Assembly (NCBI RefSeq): GCF_018446385.1 | Contig: NC_055996.1 | Span: 128,698,532-128,762,531 of the forward strand | Reading direction: 5' to 3' | Length of the DNA: 64,000 bases | Origin: Zingiber officinale | Lineage: Eukaryota; Streptophyta; Magnoliopsida; Zingiberales; Zingiberaceae | Shown: piece after piece, positions 47,386 to 58,288 of the stretch | How positions within the stretch are numbered: the stretch's first letter is position 1 | Layout: each line of letters opens with the position of its first letter | Notes under the pieces: model-generated | The model's database searches: none | Seen by the model: only the letters and a program-made list of their open reading frames with translations | What the model was told of the DNA's origin: nothing | Program-made: the position numbers and the translations under genes

Positions 47386-49192
47386 ATGGAAGATACTGGA
47401 AAATCGAACCTACTCACTATTAGTCGTGAAGATCTGGATTTCCTCATCAACACTCATGTACAAAAAGCTTTACAACAACAACAATAACAGCAACAAGCCC
47501 ATACTGGAGCTACTCTGCCAATGGCTCATAATCCGACGATCTCGACTACTGAGCACCGAAGGGGAAAGGAGCCGGAAGAAGAAGATCATGCATATTTCCC
47601 TCCGGCCATTGCCTCTCCGACTAGACATCCTCGAGCTTTCCTTCGAACTCCTTTGGAACAAGGAGGACGAAGGCCTGTATTTCAGGAATCCTCTGGCGAG
47701 GCACCAGACAAAGAGAGGCATAAAGTTAAGATGATGGTAGCTAGTGACAGCTCGCCGGAAAGAGTTATCTCTCCATTTTCTCAAAGTGTTTTGGATGATC
47801 CGCTTCCCAAGCCGTATCAAAATCTTCAGATCGGCGAGTATACTGGAACTACAGATCTAGAGGATCATTTGTTGAAATTTGAGAATGTAGCACTATTACA
47901 ATAATTTTCTGATGGAGTGAAGTGCCGAATGTTCCTTACCTCACTCGGAGGAGCTGCTCAACGTTGGTTTAAGAGATCGCCTGAGAATTCTATTAGGAAA
48001 TTTAAAGATTTCAAGAAGGTTTTCTTACATCATTTTTCTAGTAACAAGAGGTATCACAAAACTCCTTGGAGCTTATTCTCAATTAAACAGGGATCTAAGG
48101 AGTCCATCAGAGTCTATATTAAAAGATTCAATCAAGTAGCTATTGATGTGCCCAATGCTATCACGGAAATATTAGTAAGTGCTTTCTCCCAGGGTTTAAA
48201 TGATAATGATTTCTTTAAGGATCTGGTAAGAAATCCTCCTGCCAACTTTGACTCATTAATCAAGCGTGCTACCAAATTCATTAATGTTGAAGAAGCTCAA
48301 GCTGCCCGCCAAAAAGAAGGTACTACTTCTTCTCCTACCCCTGTTAAGGAGAAGGCTCCTGCTCCCGTTCCTCCACCAAGGGGACCTCGAGTAGTTCACT
48401 CGCCCCATCGTCATCCAGAGTATCGTCCACAAGCAGTGCAACATGTGGAGATACAGCAAGAAGCACCAAGGAGATGGTGCACTTATCATAAGACTAGCAG
48501 TCATCATACAGAAGATTGTTTTGTTTTGAAAAACAAAAGAGCAAATAGGGATCAATATCAGAGACAAAATTACTATCGGCAACAATATCCCAGGCAGCAA
48601 AGTCCGCTCAAGTTAGAATATCGTCCGGTCGAGCCTCAACAAGGTGTGTTACCAACCCCGGTCGGTACGATCCATGTGCCTGAGAAGACTCAGCCTGAGG
48701 TCACGACCGCTCGACAAGAAGAGAATAGAAGCAATGCCGCCCGGGGAAATATTAATATGATCATGGGTGGGCCCACTGATGGAGACTCCAACAGGGCCAG
48801 AAAAGCACATGCACGAAGACTTGAAATCCATGTCGTAGGGTGTAGCATGGAGAGAGCAGCCGGTCCAGAGATCAGTTTCCGGCCCAAAGATCTTGAGGGA
48901 GTAGAAATACCCCATGATGATGCGTTAATAATCAAGGCTGTGATATCCAATTATACTATTTCTCGTACCTTTATAGATAATGGTAGCTCTGTGAATATTA
49001 TCTTCAAAAAAGCTTTTGATCAACTGCAGATTGACCCGAGCGAACTTCAATAGATGGTGACTCCATTATACGGATTCACTGATAATGAAGTACAACCGCT
49101 TGGCCAGATAAAATTGGCCATATCTCTAGAGGAGGAGCCTCTTATGAGAACAAGAAGATCCTACTTTATGGTGGTGGATGCCCCCTCCTCCT
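47386..49192 (+). pseudogene. Gyp-1 gag-protease, three in-frame stops, cut by Cop-2
   Basis: A single + frame runs from ATG 47386 to the Cop-2 insertion at 49193. It is interrupted only by TAA at 47485-47487 (inside a CAA repeat), TAA at 47902-47904 and TAG at 49051-49053, with no frameshift. It encodes a Retrotrans_gag domain (KCRMFLTSLGGAAQRWF, VYIKRFNQVA, NVEEAQAARQ), a CCHC-like knuckle (CTYHKTSSHHTEDC) and the start of an aspartic protease (FIDNGSSVNIIFKKAF). In the protease the usual DTG reads DNG, which would remove activity. The rest of pol lies beyond Cop-2, outside the window or lost. Confidence 0.88.
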
Positions 49193-51602
49193 TGTTGGTT
49201 AGTCCTAGGAAAACGTACCGGTTCCACTGTACAAAAATTTTATAAAAGTGTCGAACCTTTCCTTAAATAATCTATTGTGTTCTTTAGAAGTTAAATTAGG
49301 AATCACAGACGGAACTTAACATCATTGATTCCAAATTTAACTTATCTGTTCTTAATGGTTTAGATTTGAATCGCAAGCGGAACTTAACACTATTGATTCA
49401 AATCCACCTATGTTATTAATTCCATTAAATATTAATTTCCAAAATTGGCTTCTAGGATTGCATGGCAAGGCACATGACCTTCTTGGATATGGGAGCAACC
49501 ACCACCGCCTAGATAAAGCCTTTTAAGGAAAGCTAATATTTAATTTCCTTAAATAACTCTAGGTTAACCAAAAAGAACAATCGAATCACAAATTCGAAAA
49601 CAAAGAAAACACAAATTCGAAAAACTAATTCGAAATACTAGATTTAATGCCTCTTGTGTTTGGAATTCTTACAAAAAGAAATAACTAGCATGATGCGGAA
49701 AATAATTGCTAATTATACCTTCTCTTTGTAAACTAATGACCTCGAGATCTTCTGCCGTATTCCTCGCCTCGCCTTGGACGTCGTGTGGGCGACGATCTTC
49801 CAAGATGAACACCACCCAAAAGCTTTCTTCCTCTTCCTCTAAAATCCAGCCACCACCACCACCAAGGAGAAGAGAGCAAAGGGAAAGGGAGAAGAGAGAG
49901 GGCCGGCCACCAAGAGATCCTCCAAGCAAGAGAATAAGAGTTGTGTCAAATGAAGCCTCCTCACCCCTTCTTTTATAATACTTGCCCAAGGTAAATAAGG
50001 GAAGAATTTTTACAAAAATTAAAATCTTCCTCTAGTTTTTCCTTTTCCCTTTTTATTTTCCTTTTCTTTCCTCTTGATTGAATCAATCACCAAAAATTAA
50101 TTGATGATTTTATTTTTTTTTCAATTTGGCCGACCACATTGCTTGGGCACCAAGCAAGGGTGGCCGACCCCCTTAAAGAAGAAGAAAATATATTTTTTAT
50201 AAAATTTTACAAGAAGAAAAACTCTTATCAAATTTTACAAGCTCTCTTTCCTAAAGTAGGAGTTAAAAAAGGAAAGTTCTAAAAATTAAAACCATGTTTT
50301 AAAATTTAAAATTTCTCTTATAAAATTTCCTTTTTTTTAACATGGTGATAGAAAATTTAAATTTTAAAACTCCTCTTCCTTTTTTCCTAAACCATGAGGA
50401 TGGTTAAAAAAGGAAAAATTTAAAATCTTTTAAACTTTCTTTTAAAACATGTGGCCTAGTTCAAAAAAGGAAAGTTTTTAAAATTAAAATCTCTCTTTTA
50501 AAACTTATAATTTTCTACAAAGAGAAGATTTTAAAAATTCAAAACAACCCTCCTTGTTTGATTAATGTGACCGGCCCCTACTAGTTTGTTCATCAAACAA
50601 TAGGGCCGACCCCCATGGAAGAGGATGTGGCCGACCCTTGCTTGGTCACCAAGTATTGGACCAGCCCCCTTCTTGGACACCAAGATGTGCTTATATTTGG
50701 ATGGACTTGAGGCTTTAATGAGGTTACGACAGGGACCTAGAGGAGAAATTGGTTTTGGCCTTCCGATGAGCTTGAGTATCCCATGCTCGCCTCGAATACA
50801 CAACTCAAGTTCATCGATAATAACTCATTCCATTAGAGAGTTATTATCGCACTACCACACCAATCTTGAATTACATTATGGGCTCCTTCTTATCATGAGT
50901 GTGTTAGTCTCCCTGTGTTTAAGATAATGAATGCCCACTAATTAAGTAAGTTACTGACAACTCACTTAATTAATATCTAGCTCCAAGAGTAGTACCACTC
51001 AACTTCATTGTCATGTCGGACTGAGTCCACCTGTATGGTTTAACATGGCAATCCTTATGAGCTCCTATTGGGGACATTCTCAACCTAGATAACTTGGACA
51101 CAGATTCCTTCTATAATCAACAATACACACTATAAGTAATATCATTTTCCAACTTATCGGGCATATTGATTTATCGAGCTAAACCTCACCCTTTGATAAG
51201 TCAAAGAAATAAATATTAAATATATGTGCTTGTTGTTATATTAGGATTAAGAGTACGCACTTCCATAATAACTAAGGTCTAGTTCTTTTATAAAGTCAGT
51301 ACAAAAAGAACTTACCTAAAATGGTCCTACTCAATACACTTAGAGTGTACCAATGTAATTTATTAATCAAGATAAACTAATACCTAATTACACTACGACT
51401 ATTCCGATGGTTTGTTCCTTTTCATCTTAGTCATGAGCAACTGTTTATAATTTATAAAGAACCGACAACATGATCTTCTGTGTGTGACACCACACACCAT
51501 GTTGTCTACTATACAAATTAATTGAACAACTACATTTAACAAATAAATGTAGATATTGACCAATGTGATTCTTTTATTTCAACAAATAAATGTTTACAAA
51601 AG

Positions 51603-51607
51603 CTAGG
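51603..51607. other. Gyp-2 target-site duplication, left copy (CTAGG)
   Basis: CTAGG immediately precedes the TGATCC start of Gyp-2 and recurs at 62051-62055 immediately after its end. Confidence 0.95.
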
Positions 51608-52463
51608 TGATCCGGTGATAAGGCCGGGGGGTCCTCATGGGCAAAGGGTCAATGACACGTAGGGGTCAGGAGTCAAGGGGGGTCAACCCCATGGGCTCGC
51701 CGAGCGGGCACCCTATGCTGATCGACCGGCCAGACCCTCCAGCCGAAGGAACTGTAACCCGGCCATGAGCCCGGGTTTCAGACGCCAAGGTAAAAAGGCT
51801 ATATTGCCGAGCGGGTGGTCCGCTCGGCCATGGCCCAAGGCAAGGGTACAAGGCCAAGCGGTCTGTCCGCTCGACCAAGGAGTCAGGCAACAAGACAAGA
51901 GTGTTCGTCCGAGCAGGGGACCATGAATCTCCCCCGGACGGACCAACATCTATGACGGGTCGAAGATAAGAAGCCGCCGAGCAGCTGGACGCTTGGCTCG
52001 AGAGGATGAAACCAAAAGACACGGGACAGTAGGGACGTCATCCTAGTAACCTTTATCGCTGACAACAGGCATGTTCGATGACCAGGCCATACGCAGAATC
52101 GTATGATGGAAGGTTCTTCTGTCCCATCAAGGAGGTGCTCGGACTGTAGCAGTATGGCGTTAGACACGCTCTTCTGACAAGCTCATACTGAAGTATGGTG
52201 CAGGACATGTGTACGCCTCGATGTGTGTGCGCCAAGCTCACCATAGCTCTATATAAGAGCCCTCAGACTTCGCCGGAGGTATGCAATCTTGGATCTTCAG
52301 AGCCGCCTCCTTGTTTCCCCTTTGCCTGACTTGATCGTCGGAGGGCCGTCACCGGGAAACCCCACTCGGATCGGTTTTGCTGCAGGATCACCGGAGCGTA
52401 CAAGGAGACAGCAGGGAGCGCCACGTCCCCAGCGTCCGTTGATTCAGCGCTCGGACAGGATCA
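51608..52463 (+). repeat. Gyp-2 5' LTR
   Basis: TGATCCGGTGATAAGG...CGGACAGGATCA, 856 bp, with a TATA box (CTCTATATAAGAGCC, TATATAA at 52250-52256). It differs from the 3' LTR by about 31 substitutions on a hand count and no indels. Confidence 0.95.
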
Positions 52464-52466
52464 AAT

Positions 52467-52483
52467 TGGCGCCGTCTGTGGGA
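52467..52483 (+). other. Gyp-2 primer-binding site
   Basis: TGGCGCCGTCTGTGGGA, three bases after the LTR end. Confidence 0.85.
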
Positions 52484-52508
52484 ACGCACCTGCATCTGAG
52501 CGGAAGAG

Positions 52509-53762
52509 ATGGATGAAGCTGGACGACCGCACACCGTGATGCTCTCCCAGGAGGAGCTCGATGCTCTCATCGAGGCAAGAGCAGCTAAGCTCGTGGATCA
52601 ATAGAAACAGAAGGCGCAAGCCGAGCGGATGGAGCAACAAGCGACGTCAGCGTCAGGTGGCCGAGCGGAAGCACCGCCTGCCACGGTTCCATTTCATCGG
52701 GCCCTATTCCGTACGCCTCCTGAAGTTATAACAGTTAACCGTGATCGAGGATCTTCATTCGACGAGGCGCCCAGGCGAGACAATAGAAAAGGCAAGGCTC
52801 CCCGAACGGACGCCTCCCCCGAGCGGATCAACCGGCAGTTTTCAGAGGCCATCTTGCGGGACCCTCTGCCAAAGCATTATGTGCCCTCGACGATCGGGGA
52901 ATACAACGGAACCACTGACCCGGACGACCATCTGGGTAAGTTCGACAACACAGCTACCCCACATCAATACACAGATGGAGTAAAGTGCCGAGTGTTCCTT
53001 ACCACCCTCTCGGGATCGACGCAACGGTGGTTTCGGAGGCTGCCGGACGGATCCATTACCAGCTTCAAGGAGTTCCGCATGGCCTTTCTCCACCATTTCG
53101 CAAGCAGTCGACGTTACCAGAAGACTAGTGTCAGTCTATTCGCCATCAAACAAGAGTCCAGGGAGTCGCTCCGAGCTTACATCCAGCGATTCAACCAGGT
53201 GGCCATGGATATTCCAACAGCCACCTCAGAAACAATGATGAATGCATTCACGCAAGGCCTCATGGATGGTGATTTCTTTTGTTCACTTATTCGAAAGCCG
53301 CCCCGAGACTATGATCATATGTTGCACCGGGCCAATGAGTACATTAATGTGGAGGAAGCCCAGGCGGCCCGAAGAAAAGAAGTTTCTTCTGAGCGGCTAG
53401 CCCCTGCCGAGCGGAAGCCTGTCACTCGCCAGGAACCGCCTAGAGGACCGCGTGCCGAGGCAATCCGCTCTCACCACGCGAGGTCCCATGCCGTCCAAGA
53501 GGTAGCTGCCGAGCGGCCCAAACCAAAGAAGAAGGTATGGACCCCTATGTTTTGTTCGTTCCACCGAACCGACACGCATAACACACGAGATTGCCGAAGC
53601 CTTCCCCTGATCGCCCACCCCGCTCCTCGGAGTAGCCATCGTCGATCGCCATCATCCGACAGGCGACAACGACACTCTGAAGACGACCGGCGACAGGCAA
53701 CAACGACAGTCTCCCGAGTGGCATCATCCTCAGAGGCACGAGGACAATCCCCGGATGTCTAA
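52509..53762 (+). pseudogene. Gyp-2 gag
   Basis: The frame opens at ATG 52509 (MDEAGRPHTVMLSQEELDAL), meets TAG at 52602-52604, and is then open from 52629 to 53762 (377 residues from an internal ATG). The Retrotrans_gag domain (KCRVFLTTLSGSTQRWFRRL, LRAYIQRFNQVAMDIP, YINVEEAQAARR) is followed by a knuckle-like CSFHRTDTHNTRDC. The frame ends just where the protease frame starts (+1), a shift absent from Gyp-1, so it is probably a one-base lesion rather than programmed frameshifting. Confidence 0.88.
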
Positions 53763-54288
53763 GGAGCGGCCTAGGCCGTCCGCACGGGAGGAAGAAAATA
53801 GGAGCAGCACGTCCCGAGGCGAAATCAATATCATCACTGGCGGACCGACCGGAGGTGACTCCAACAGAGCAAGGAAGGTGAGTGTAAGGCAGCTCCAGAT
53901 CCATGCGGTCGGCTGCAATCAAGAACGGGCGAGCGGGCCTGAAATCAGCTTCGGGCCCAGGGACATTGAGGGAGTCGAAGTGCCACATGACGACGCCCTT
54001 ATTATCAAAGCGATAATAGCTAATTATACTATTCACCACATTTTCATTGATACAGGCAGTTCGGTCAACATCATATTCAAAAAGGCTTTCGACCAACTGC
54101 AAATCGATCGAGCCGAGTTGTTGCCCATGACAACCCCCCTCTACGGGTTTACGGGCAATGAAGTTCTACCGGTCGGGCAAGTCCGACTGACTATTTCAAT
54201 GGGAGAAGAGCCGCTCAGAAGGACGCGGACCGCCAACTTCGTCGTGGTCGACTCTCCCTCAACATACAATGTTATCCTGGGCAACTGA
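53755..54288 (+). pseudogene. Gyp-2 aspartic protease
   Basis: A 177-residue ORF whose second half is the retropepsin region, with the catalytic DTG intact (FIDTGSSVNIIFKKAFDQL) and flap-side MTTPLYGFTGNEVLP. It stops at TGA after YNVILGN, where the family usually continues, so it is separated from RT by a further frame change. Confidence 0.85.
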
Positions 54289-54365
54289 CGCTCAGTGAGT
54301 TCCGAGCGGCCGTCTCCACCTTCTACCAGAAAATCAAGTTTCCGGTTGAAGATAAAGTTGGAGAA

Positions 54366-56192
54366 GTGCGAGGAGACCAGCTGGCGGCTCGGCGATGCTA
54401 CGTCGAAATGGTCCGAGCGGAAGCTAATTCCGCGCGGAAGATGCCACAGATCGAGGTGAACGCCATAACTGAAAAACCACCCTCTTTGGTCTATGAAGAA
54501 AAAGAGGAGGTGCAGATCCACCCGACCCGATCGGAGGCTACCACGTTCGTTGCGGCCGATATGGAGGCAAGCCAGAAAAAGGAGGTGATCAAATGTCTCC
54601 AGAGAAATCGCGACGTCTTCGTTTGATCGACGCATGAGCTTCCGGGAATTTTGCCGAGTATAGCACAACATGAGCTTCACGTCCGACCGGACGCTCGGCC
54701 GGTGAAGCAAAGGAAAAGGGACTTCAGCGCCAAACAGAACGCCATAATCCGAGCGGAGGTTGAGAAGCTCTTGGAGGCCAGCCATATAAGGGAGGTCCAG
54801 TTCCCGAGCTGGCTCGCAAATGTAGTGCTAGTCTCCAAGCCGGGCAACAAGTGGAGGGTTTACATCAATTTCAGGGATCTTAACAAAGAATGCCCAAAGG
54901 ATTTCTACCCTCTACCTCGGATTGATCAACTGGTGGACTCCACAGCCGGGTGCGAGTTAATATGCATGCTAGACGACTATCAGGGCTACCATCAGGTGCC
55001 GCTCGCTCGAGAAGATCAAGAAAAGGTTAGTTTCGTCACAGTCGACGTCACTTACTGCTACAATGTAATGCCGTTCGGATTGAAGAACGCAGGAGCAACT
55101 TACCAGCGCTTGATGGACAAAGTATTCAAAGAGCAGATCGGACGCAATTTAGAAGTGTACGTGGGTGATATTCTTATCAAGTCCGTCCGAGCGGCTGATC
55201 TTTTTGCGGACATGGAGGAGACCTTCCGAACGCTGAGGAAGTATGGAGTCAAGTTGAATCCTCAGAAATGTCTATTCGGAGCAAAAGGCAAGCGTTTCTT
55301 GGGCTATATAGTGACCGAGCGGGGCATAGAGGCAAATCCTAGCAAGGTAAAAGCGTTGCAAGATATGCCGCCTCCGAGAAATCTGAGGGAAGTACAACGC
55401 CTGACCGGTCGGATAACTGCGTTGTCAAGATTCATCTCCAAGATTGCCGACCGGAGCCTCCCTTTTTTCAAGATCCTGCGCAAAGCTACTAAGTTTCATT
55501 GGGACGAGGAATGCGACCGGGCGTTTGAGGAGCTGAAGACCTACCTGAATTCCTTGCCCGTGCTAGCTAAGCCAGCTGCAGGTGAGCCACTCTGTATTTA
55601 TTTATCTTCAACCGAGCGGGCAGTGGGCTCGGCATTAGTGAGGACGAGCGGTGAAGAACAACCCGTGTACTTCTTGAGCCATATTCTAAAAGACGCTGAA
55701 TCTCGCTACACTGGACTCGAGAAGCTGGCTTTTGCTTTGGTCCTCGCCACTCGGAGACTTCGTCCTTATTTCCTAGCACATACAATCATAGTCCGGACAA
55801 ATAGCCCATTGGGAAGAGTGCTGCTGAACCCAGAAGCGTCCGGACGACTCATCAAATGGACAACGGAATTAAGCGAATTTGACATTCAGTATCAACCCCG
55901 ATCGGCGATAAAGGCGCAGTCCTTAGCAGATTTTGTTACCGAAGTGCAAAATCCCGAGCCCGAAGCTATGTGGAAAATATTTGTGGACGGATCGTCTACT
56001 CGGCTCGGGAGCGGGATTGGTGTGCTGTTACTTTCTCCCCAAGAAGAACGGATGCACTTATCCGTTCGGCTAGACTACAAAGCCACCAATAATGAAGCGG
56101 AGTATGAGTCCCTCATAGCCGCCTTACAGGCAGCCCGGCATGTGGGAGCCGGTCGGGTAACAATCCATTCAGACTCTCAGCTGGCCGCTTAG
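54366..56192 (+). pseudogene. Gyp-2 reverse transcriptase and RNase H
   Basis: One + frame covers 54366-54626, a TGA stop after RDVFV, then 54651-56192. RT motifs are clear: WRVYINFRDLNKECPKDFYPLP, YQGYHQVPL, MPFGLKNAGATYQRLMD. The catalytic box reads YVGD at about 55160, where the family has YVDD, so one metal-binding aspartate is missing. A gypsy RNase H (LYFLSH-type region, EKLAFALV) is followed by a second RNase H domain (MWKIFVDGSS, ATNNEAEYESLIAAL, TIHSDSQL). That domain is cut by TAG at 56190-56192; its tail continues in frame to about 56370. Confidence 0.9.
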
Positions 56193-56303
56193 CAGCTCTC
56201 GGACACTTTTGAGATTAACAACGCTCGGCTCAAGCTCTACGCTGAGGCCTTCAAAAAGCTCAAGACCCACTTCAGAGAAGTTATTATCCAGAAGATACCC
56301 CGA

Positions 56304-57624
56304 GTGGAGAACCAGGCGGCAGATGAGTTATCCAAGCTCGCAAGATCAATATCACCGGTCGTCATCCAGCAGCCAATTGAGCAAGTATCCTTGGTGGCGC
56401 ACATCGACCGGATGGAAGGCCTCATATTCCCGAATGATTGGAGGACAACCATTATGGAGTTTCTCCGCTCGGGTGCTACACCTTCCGATCGGGAGGAAGC
56501 CCAACTATTGAGGAGGAGAGCCGGTCGGTTCGCACTCGTTGGAGACCAACTTTACAAGAAGGCTTTCTCCCGCCCACTTTTGAAGTGTGTGAGCTCGGAA
56601 GACGCGGAGTACATCCTCCAGGAAGTGCACCAAGGATCGTGCGGAGGACATCCGGGCGGACGATCGCTGGCCAGGAAGATCCTGCTGGCCGGATATTTCT
56701 GGCCAACACTGCAAGAAGTACCACAACGTCTCCCACCGACCGGCGGAGGAGATGAAGGCATCTACTGTGTCCTGTCCGTTCGATCAGTGGGGAATGGATA
56801 TCGTGGATCCGTTCCCTATGGCGATTGGTCAGCGGAAGTTTCTTCTAGTGGCGGTCGACTACTTTTCCAAATGGGTGGAAGCCGAGCCACTGGCCAAGAT
56901 CACCGAGCAGATGGCCAAAAGGTTTATTTGGCAGCATATAATCTGTCGGTTCGGCATTCCTCGCCGGCTCGTATCTGATAACGGACGACAGTTCGCCGAG
57001 AAGCAGCTCGAAGAATGGTGCAAAAGTTATGGCATTGAACAACATTTTACTTCCGTGGCGTATCCCCAGAGCAATGGTCAAGCCGAAGTAGCCAACCGAG
57101 AGATTCTTCACATTCTTCGGGCTCGGCTCGACCATATGGGAGGAAGCTGGGTGGACGAGTTGCCGGGCGTCTTATGGGCTATCCGCACGGCCCCAAAGGA
57201 GGGAACGGGCGTCACACCATTTCATTTAGTATACGACGGCGAAGCAGTTATCCCAGTTGAAGTGTGCATAGAGTCCGTCCGGATCCAGAACTATGATGGT
57301 GACAACGACGAGCGGAGACAGCTGGAATTGGACTTGATCGACGAAGAGCGAGCCAAGGCGTCTGTCCGGCTGATGGCGTATCGGCAGAGAATGAAGCAGA
57401 ACTACAACCGGCGCGTGATCCCTAGATCGTTCCAGGTCGGTGACTTAGTGCGGAAGAAAGTAAAGCCGGTCGGGGACGTCGGCAAGCTGGAGGCTCCTTG
57501 GGCGGGTCCCTTCAAAGTCATTGAAAAGCTCCGCTCGGGCGCCTATTATCTGGAGGATGAAGACGGGCGGCAACTGGATCGACCATGGAGCGCGAACCAC
57601 CTCCAGCCGTACCGAGCTGGGTGA
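56304..57624 (+). pseudogene. Gyp-2 integrase, small deletion in the zinc finger
   Basis: The first part (frame of 56304) has the HH half of the zinc-binding domain (EVHQGSCGGHPGGRSLARKI, then GYFWPTLQ). The second part (frame of 56752, open to TGA 57622-57624) has the rve core, with catalytic residues in WGMDIVDPF, VSDNGRQF and the downstream GQAEVANREI. A C-terminal segment (FQVGDLVRKKV, KLEAPWAGPFKV) ends in the ANHLQPYRAG tail. Between them the CC half of the finger is missing and the frame changes at about 56711-56720, which fits a short deletion. Confidence 0.88.
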
Positions 57625-58288
57625 GAGGTGCGCCGATGTAATTCATTTTATGTATGTCTTGGCCGCCTGTGTCTTTTTAATGCAGGAAGCAAAGTGATAA
57701 AACACATTTGGCATTATTCGTCGAACGACCGCTCGGCATGACGTATATTAACTGTGTTTAAAGTAGCCTCAGAGGCCGTCGAGCTCCGACGTTAAATATC
57801 AAGAGTCGGATCGGCGACTATAAACCCCCCGAACGGAAGACCGTCGAGCTCCGACGTTAAATATCGAGAGTTGGACCGGCGATTATAAACCCCCCGGACG
57901 GAAGATCGTCGAGCTCCGACGTTAAATATCGAGAGTCGGATCGGCGACTATAAACCCTCTGGCCGGAAGATGATCAACGAGAATAAAAGGTGAGAACGCG
58001 TGAACGAGCGCTGTTCGCGTTCCGAATAGCCACACGGTCGAATTAAGAGACATTTTACGGACAACCGGCTCAAACTCAAGTTAGAAATATGGAGGTGTTA
58101 TGCTGAACGGCCGAGTTATAAAAAGTGCTTGCACGAAAAAATTCTGGCTAAAACGAAGGTAAGGGGATGAGTATTGGTCGAGCAATAAATGACAAACAGA
58201 AACAAAGTTCATTACATAAAGAGTTTACGCTGAACGACGGCCAAACAAAAAGTAGCAAAAGACACTTAAAGGAGATTTCAAAGACTCC
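57625..58288. other. Gyp-2 spacer between pol and the antisense gene
   Basis: Non-coding. It contains the 65-bp triplicate listed separately and the probable 3' flank of the antisense gene. Confidence 0.5.
57776..57970 (+). repeat. three tandem copies of a 65-bp unit
   Basis: Units at 57776, 57841 and 57906 each contain GTCGAGCTCCGACGTTAAAT, then GAGAGT(C/T)GGA(T/C)CGGCGA and TATAAACCC, and end GGAAGA. Each has a few substitutions and none has an indel. Confidence 0.95.

Noticed and set aside
53755-53762. Programmed +1 frameshift between gag and protease in Gyp-2
   Set aside because: The related Gyp-1 keeps gag and protease in one frame, so a lesion is the simpler explanation.
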